A DNA stretch of 64,000 nucleotides. It comes from Photobacterium chitinilyticum. Its GTDB lineage: Bacteria > Pseudomonadota > Gammaproteobacteria > Enterobacterales > Vibrionaceae. How positions within the stretch are numbered: the first letter of the stretch is position 1; the number at the start of each line of letters is the position of its first letter. Made by a program: the position numbers and the translations under genes. Shown here one piece after another: positions 60,396 through 64,000 of this stretch. The stretch covers positions 52,179 through 116,178 of the forward strand of contig NZ_RJLM01000012.1 of NCBI RefSeq assembly GCF_004104355.1. Reading direction: 5' to 3'. The notes beneath the pieces were generated by a model. It searched no databases. It had not been told where the DNA came from and saw only the letters and a list, made by a program, of their open reading frames with translations.

Positions 60396-61520
60396 TTATT
60401 TTCCAGATTGATAAACCACAAACTTATTATTCTGAGCGATGACCGACACATTACCAAATAAGCGGCTCAGTTTCTCATCGTAGCCCAGGTGGCGGTTACC
60501 AATCACAATTAACTGGCCTTTACCTTTGAGAACTTGCTTTGAGTCACAAAACATTTGCCAAGCTATATGATCAGTGATGGCCGCCTGCTGGTGGAAAGGA
60601 GGGTTGCATAAGATGAGATCGGCACTGTTATGCTGAACATCCTCTAAGCAGTTTGCCACCATAGCAGTTAGTTGTTCCGGTGTTTCCAGATTAAGTTTGG
60701 CGTTGGCTTTGCAAGAGGCAACTGCCATATAGCTCTCATCGACGCAGGTAACGTTTGCATGTGGGTTCAGTTGGGCGGCTTTGAGGCCAATGATTCCGTT
60801 TCCACAACCTAAGTCGATAATCTCAGTGTATTTGCCATCTTGCGGGATATTGTCAAGTAGCAGGCGAGCACCAATATCTAAGCTGTCGCTTGAAAAGACA
60901 TTGGCATGGTTCGTCATCGTTAGATTATGTTCTGGGACATCCCATTGCTGCGGTGCCGGCAACGGTTTTGCCAGTGCAGAATCCGGCTCGCAGAAAACCA
61001 GGCGTGCTTTTTTTACAGCCAACGATGTTTTGGTTTCGCCTAGAAATTTCTCAAACAGCTTTAGCGTCGAAGTATGAATATCTTTGGCTTTTGCAGCGCC
61101 AATTACCTTACAGTCTTTTGGCAGCAAGTTGCATAGCTGTTGAAGCTGCCAGGTGAGCAGACGGTTGTTTTTTGGTAGCTTCAGCAAAACCAGCTGCGGG
61201 TTATCCGGCAGGTCTGCAAGGCAATCAACGATTTTAACATGTGGCAGTTGATTGGCTTCGAGATTGGCAATGCTTCCTTTCTTGGTGATGAACGAGTCGG
61301 TTACACTGGTGACTTTGCAATTTTGAGAGAACCAGCAACTTAGCGCACCGAAACTGTCATTCATGATAAGGATTGGTCGCTTCGGATCCAGCTCCATCTC
61401 TTGAGTATGGTTGATGAGATATTCATCTGCCGCATCCCATGCTTGTAGGGTTTCGTTTTTTCGTACCGGGTAACGCGTAAGTTTCAGCGTACGCTCGTGC
61501 AGGGTTAGCTCTGGTTTCAT
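60396..61520 (-). CDS. rlmG: 23S rRNA guanine-N2-methyltransferase RlmG
   Basis: Methylates N2 of G1835 in 23S rRNA. The 374-aa product has a degenerate N-terminal methyltransferase-like domain and an active C-terminal one with the SAM motif IDLGCGNGIIGL and catalytic NPPFHQQAAITDHIAW. Collinear with E. coli RlmG (YgjO). Divergent from bolA. Confidence 0.94.
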   Translation of the reverse strand: MKPELTLHERTLKLTRYPVRKNETLQAWDAADEYLINHTQEMELDPKRPILIMNDSFGALSCWFSQNCKVTSVTDSFITKKGSIANLEANQLPHVKIVDCLADLPDNPQLVLLKLPKNNRLLTWQLQQLCNLLPKDCKVIGAAKAKDIHTSTLKLFEKFLGETKTSLAVKKARLVFCEPDSALAKPLPAPQQWDVPEHNLTMTNHANVFSSDSLDIGARLLLDNIPQDGKYTEIIDLGCGNGIIGLKAAQLNPHANVTCVDESYMAVASCKANAKLNLETPEQLTAMVANCLEDVQHNSADLILCNPPFHQQAAITDHIAWQMFCDSKQVLKGKGQLIVIGNRHLGYDEKLSRLFGNVSVIAQNNKFVVYQSGK

Positions 61521-61694
61521 TACCGATTACTTTAAGGTATGTTTACAATTTAGTTATCCATTTTCGCAGAACATGCCTGCGCTGCAAACAAAAACACAGC
61601 CTTTATGGCTTATTTATTACGGTCTGAGGTCTTAAGGTCGGATATCAAAGTAAAAAATTGTTGTTTGGCTATAGTAGCGATGAGGGTGAGAGTT

Positions 61695-62012
61695 ATGATT
61701 CAGGATCGTATCGAAGAAAAATTGCAGCAAGCATTTGAACCTGTACACCTTGAAGTGGTGAATGAAAGTTATATGCACAATGTCCCGGCAGGCTCCGAAA
61801 GCCATTTTAAAGTCGTGATAGTGAGTAAGCAGTTTGAAGGTGTCCGCTTGATTGGCCGTCACCGCGCTGTAAATAAGGCGCTTTCTGATGAGCTGGCAAA
61901 TGACATTCATGCATTGGCTATGCACACCTACACTGAAAGTGAATGGCAGAATCTGTTTGATGGAGCCCCCTTGTCACCTTCTTGCCGAGGCGGTTCTAAA
62001 CTGACCGATTGA
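61695..62012 (+). CDS. bolA: BolA-family protein
   Basis: Stress and morphology regulator that binds monothiol glutaredoxins through iron-sulfur clusters. The 105-aa product is collinear with E. coli Bol[50 protein letters not shown] and SPSCRGG. The open frame starts 30 codons earlier; ATG 61695 is the family start with GAGAG upstream. In Vibrio, bolA directly precedes nqrA; here another gene is between them. Confidence 0.95.
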   Translation: MIQDRIEEKLQQAFEPVHLEVVNESYMHNVPAGSESHFKVVIVSKQFEGVRLIGRHRAVNKALSDELANDIHALAMHTYTESEWQNLFDGAPLSPSCRGGSKLTD

Positions 62013-62039
62013 GTTTATACCCAAGTTGAACTAATTGAT

Positions 62040-62068
62040 AAACCGCATTTTGTTGCGGTTTTTTTAGT
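62040..62068 (+). terminator. Rho-independent terminator after bolA
   Basis: Eight-bp stem AAACCGCA / TGCGGTTT with a 6-base loop and a run of T. Confidence 0.9.
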
Positions 62069-62269
62069 CATAAACTTTGAATCGACGAGCATCATTATCT
62101 TTATCAATCACGTATTATTGAATATTCATTCTCAGAGAGCGAAGCGCTATGCCAATCGAAGTACTGTGTGATTGGCGCCAGCCAGTGTCGGTGAGCTGGC
62201 TATACTTGTAAGAACTTGAACCATTGCGATTAATAGCAGAGGTAAGTTCAGAGGGTAGAAGGGTAGTGA

Positions 62270-63355
62270 ATGATAAGACGTAGCCGTAAAATCGTAGTTG
62301 GATTACTGTTGGCCATCGGCCTGGTTGGGTGTGGAGAACAGGACAGCGAGAGTTATCAACAGCAGGTTAAGGCTGTGGAGTGGAAATTGGTCACATCATG
62401 GCCTAAAGGATTTCCTGGCCTGGGACTGGCACCCGAGAGGTTTGCCGAAAAAGTTAATGAACTGAGCCACGGCCGGCTGGTTATTAGAGTTTACGGTGCT
62501 GGCGAGTTGGTACCGAGCTTTGAAGTGTTTAACGCTGTTTCTAAAGGAACGGCGCAAATGGGGCACTCGGCAGCATTTTATTGGCAGGAGAAAATTCCGG
62601 CAGCATCGCTTTTTTCTGCTATTCCCTTTGGCATGACGGCCCAGGAAATGAATGCCTGGCTGCACTATGGTGGTGGCCTTGAATTATGGCAGGAGCTTTA
62701 TGAGCCCTATGGTGTGGTCCCCATGGCTGGGGGGAACACCGGTGCTCAGATGGGCGGCTGGTTTAACAAAGAGATTAAGACGATCGCTGATCTGAAAGGA
62801 TTAAAAATGCGATTGCCCGGCTATGCTGCTGATGTTTTGAAGCGTGCCGGTGGGATCCCTGTTAGTCTACCCGGCGGCGAGCTGTTTACGGCGCTAGAAA
62901 CCGGTGCAATAGATGCCACTGAGTGGGTTGGTCCTTATAATGATTTGGCATTTGGTTTACATAATGCTGCGAGGTACTACTATTATCCGGGATGGCAAGA
63001 GCCGGGCACGACGCTGGAGTTCTTGATTAATAAAAATGCGTATCAAGCGTTACCGGATGATTTAAAAAAGATTATAGAAGTTGCCGCCCGTGCGATTAAT
63101 CAAGATATGCTGGATGAGTATATGGTTAAGAACGTGCAGGCGCTGGATGTTCTGATCAATGAACATGGCGTTGAGCTAAAGCCGTTTCCCGAAGAGGTGT
63201 TGGCTGAGTTGAAACGACTAACCCTGCAGTTGATGAATGAAAAAAGTGCCAGTGATCCGGTGGTGGAGCGGATCTACTCATCGTATAAACAGTTTTTAAG
63301 TGATATCCGACAATATGGGCGGGTGTCAGATAATGCCGATGTGAATATTGATTAA
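62270..63355 (+). CDS. TRAP-type (DctP/TakP-like) substrate-binding lipoprotein
   Basis: Extracytoplasmic binding protein of TRAP transporters, which use ion gradients to import organic acids. The 361-aa product has a type II signal peptide ending LVGC (C21), unusual since most DctP proteins are free in the periplasm. Domain segments: WKLVTSWPKGFPGLGLAPERFAEKV, GAGELVPSFEVFNAVSKGTAQMGHS, LKMRLPGYAADVLKRAGG (carboxylate-binding Arg region) and ALETGAIDATEWVGPYNDL. No dctQ or dctM membrane genes follow; a terminator and nqrA do. Confidence 0.88.
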   Translation: MIRRSRKIVVGLLLAIGLVGCGEQDSESYQQQVKAVEWKLVTSWPKGFPGLGLAPERFAEKVNELSHGRLVIRVYGAGELVPSFEVFNAVSKGTAQMGHSAAFYWQEKIPAASLFSAIPFGMTAQEMNAWLHYGGGLELWQELYEPYGVVPMAGGNTGAQMGGWFNKEIKTIADLKGLKMRLPGYAADVLKRAGGIPVSLPGGELFTALETGAIDATEWVGPYNDLAFGLHNAARYYYYPGWQEPGTTLEFLINKNAYQALPDDLKKIIEVAARAINQDMLDEYMVKNVQALDVLINEHGVELKPFPEEVLAELKRLTLQLMNEKSASDPVVERIYSSYKQFLSDIRQYGRVSDNADVNID

Positions 63356-63383
63356 CAAAATATGACAAAATATAAACATATTA

Positions 63384-63410
63384 AATGGGGCTTTGTTGCC
63401 CCATTATTGT
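63384..63410 (+). terminator. Terminator after the TRAP-type gene
   Basis: Eight-bp stem AATGGGGC / GCCCCATT with a 6-base loop, followed by ATTGTGGG; U-tract is short. Confidence 0.65.
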
Positions 63411-63765
63411 GGGTGTTTCACTGCCATTGATTTTTTGTTAAGGCGATGCTTCAAGTGAGAATGTTTTGATAAATCAACTTGCTTATCACATTTGTGCGTT
63501 GGCTCAAACTTATAGCCGAATAACCCTATTGCGTTTGAATTGTTCACGGATTTTCACCTCGTTTAGCGTGGTTTGGCATAGTAAAAACCTGTGGATTAAT
63601 GCTAGAATCGCGGCCTCAAAATTACTCGGCACAATTATTGTGACAGGTAAGTTAATAGGATGTTGCGGTGCTGGTGTGGTTTAAAACCGGCTTCGGACGA
63701 AGGAAAGTCGTGTCTTAACTGCGCAATAGAAAATTCTTTTTCCCGTTAATGTAGTGCAAGTGCGT
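63411..63765 (+). promoter_or_regulatory. nqr operon upstream region
   Basis: An extended -10 (TGCTAGAAT, 63600-63608) is a candidate promoter. CACAATTATTGTG (63630-63642) is a 13-base palindrome just downstream. No protein gene is convincing here; a 72-codon frame over this area has no family resemblance. Confidence 0.4.
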
Positions 63766-64000
63766 ATGATTACAATAAAAAAGGGTCTGGATATCCCCAT
63801 TTCAGGGACTCCTGCCCAGGCGATACATGATGGCAAGACCATCACACGAGTCGCCTTGCTTGGCGAAGAATATGTTGGTATGCGTCCTACAATGCATACC
63901 CGCGTAGGGGATGTAGTGAAAAAAGGTCAGGTTCTTTTTGAAGACAAGAAGAACCCCGGCGTTAAGTTCACTGCTCCGGCCAGCGGCAAGGTTGCAGAAA
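63766..64000 (+). CDS. nqrA: Na+-translocating NADH:quinone reductase subunit A, partial
   Basis: First gene of the sodium-pumping respiratory complex NqrA-F. The visible 78 codons ([60 protein letters not shown]) match NqrA from its first residue. The gene runs off the window end. Its sodium gradient would power the PomAB stator and possibly a TRAP importer. Confidence 0.96.
   Translation, partial: MITIKKGLDIPISGTPAQAIHDGKTITRVALLGEEYVGMRPTMHTRVGDVVKKGQVLFEDKKNPGVKFTAPASGKVAE

Noticed and set aside
63466-63684. 72-codon frame upstream of nqrA
   Set aside because: It overlaps the promoter-like and palindromic sequences, lacks a ribosome site and resembles no family.

Overview
This window is chromosomal backbone from a gammaproteobacterium of the Vibrionaceae, most like Photobacterium or a close relative. 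The case rests on several vibrio-type features: sodium-type flagellar stator genes pomA-pomB, two OmpK porins, the start of the Na+-translocating NADH:quinone reductase operon (nqrA), a RibB protein with a decayed RibA-like tail, and the gene orders pepB-ndk-rlmN-pilW-rodZ-ispG-hisS-yfgM-bamB-der and nrdR-ribD-ribE-ribBA-ribH-nusB-thiL-pgpA. The genus is inferred, not proven. I see no rRNA, tRNA, CRISPR array, prophage, insertion sequence or integrase.

Layout. 1-11100: a rightward housekeeping block (peptidase B, nucleotide metabolism, rRNA/tRNA methylation, cell shape, isoprenoid and aminoacyl-tRNA synthesis, outer-membrane assembly, ribosome assembly), preceded by the tail of a second peptidase B-like gene. 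11200-18550: accessory stretch with a free-standing Ala-tRNA editing-like protein, a leftward GH1 glucosidase-LacI repressor pair with its operator, yfgJ, a Fur-box-controlled lone dual-ATPase ABC protein, and xseA. 18800-24000: guaB, guaA and an AbgT-type transporter. 24000-29000: leftward glutathione-dependent formaldehyde detoxification pair (fghA, adhC), tadA and mltF. 29200-37800: purL, a HAD phosphatase, an unknown membrane protein, glnB, a YitT protein and glyA. 38000-44300: nrdR, riboflavin genes, nusB, thiL and pgpA. 44365-46482: a large unrecognised secreted protein with an EF-hand. 46500-49560: leftward xseB-ispA-dxs. 49670-53100: pomAB behind a sigma-28-type promoter, then thiI. 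53200-61520: leftward yajL-panE, two ompK genes, ampG, an unknown small gene, ppiA, yajG and rlmG. 61700-64000: bolA, a lipoprotein TRAP-type binding protein and the first 78 codons of nqrA.

How it works together. A purine theme runs through the regulation: near-consensus PurR boxes precede purL, guaA and glyA, with a weak one at guaB. The GH1-lacI pair has two overlapping operator half-site pairs at its promoter. The clearest structure not explained by genes is a structured terminator element present after both glnB and glyA, with compensatory base changes in its outer stem. Other points worth a look are a ribosome-binding-site-sequestering hairpin choice between ppiA and the next gene, a two-copy G-rich palindromic repeat, and the secreted EF-hand protein. 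I found no complete undescribed multi-gene system; these are the best candidates. All functional calls come from reading protein motifs and from remembered family sequences; no database search was run.
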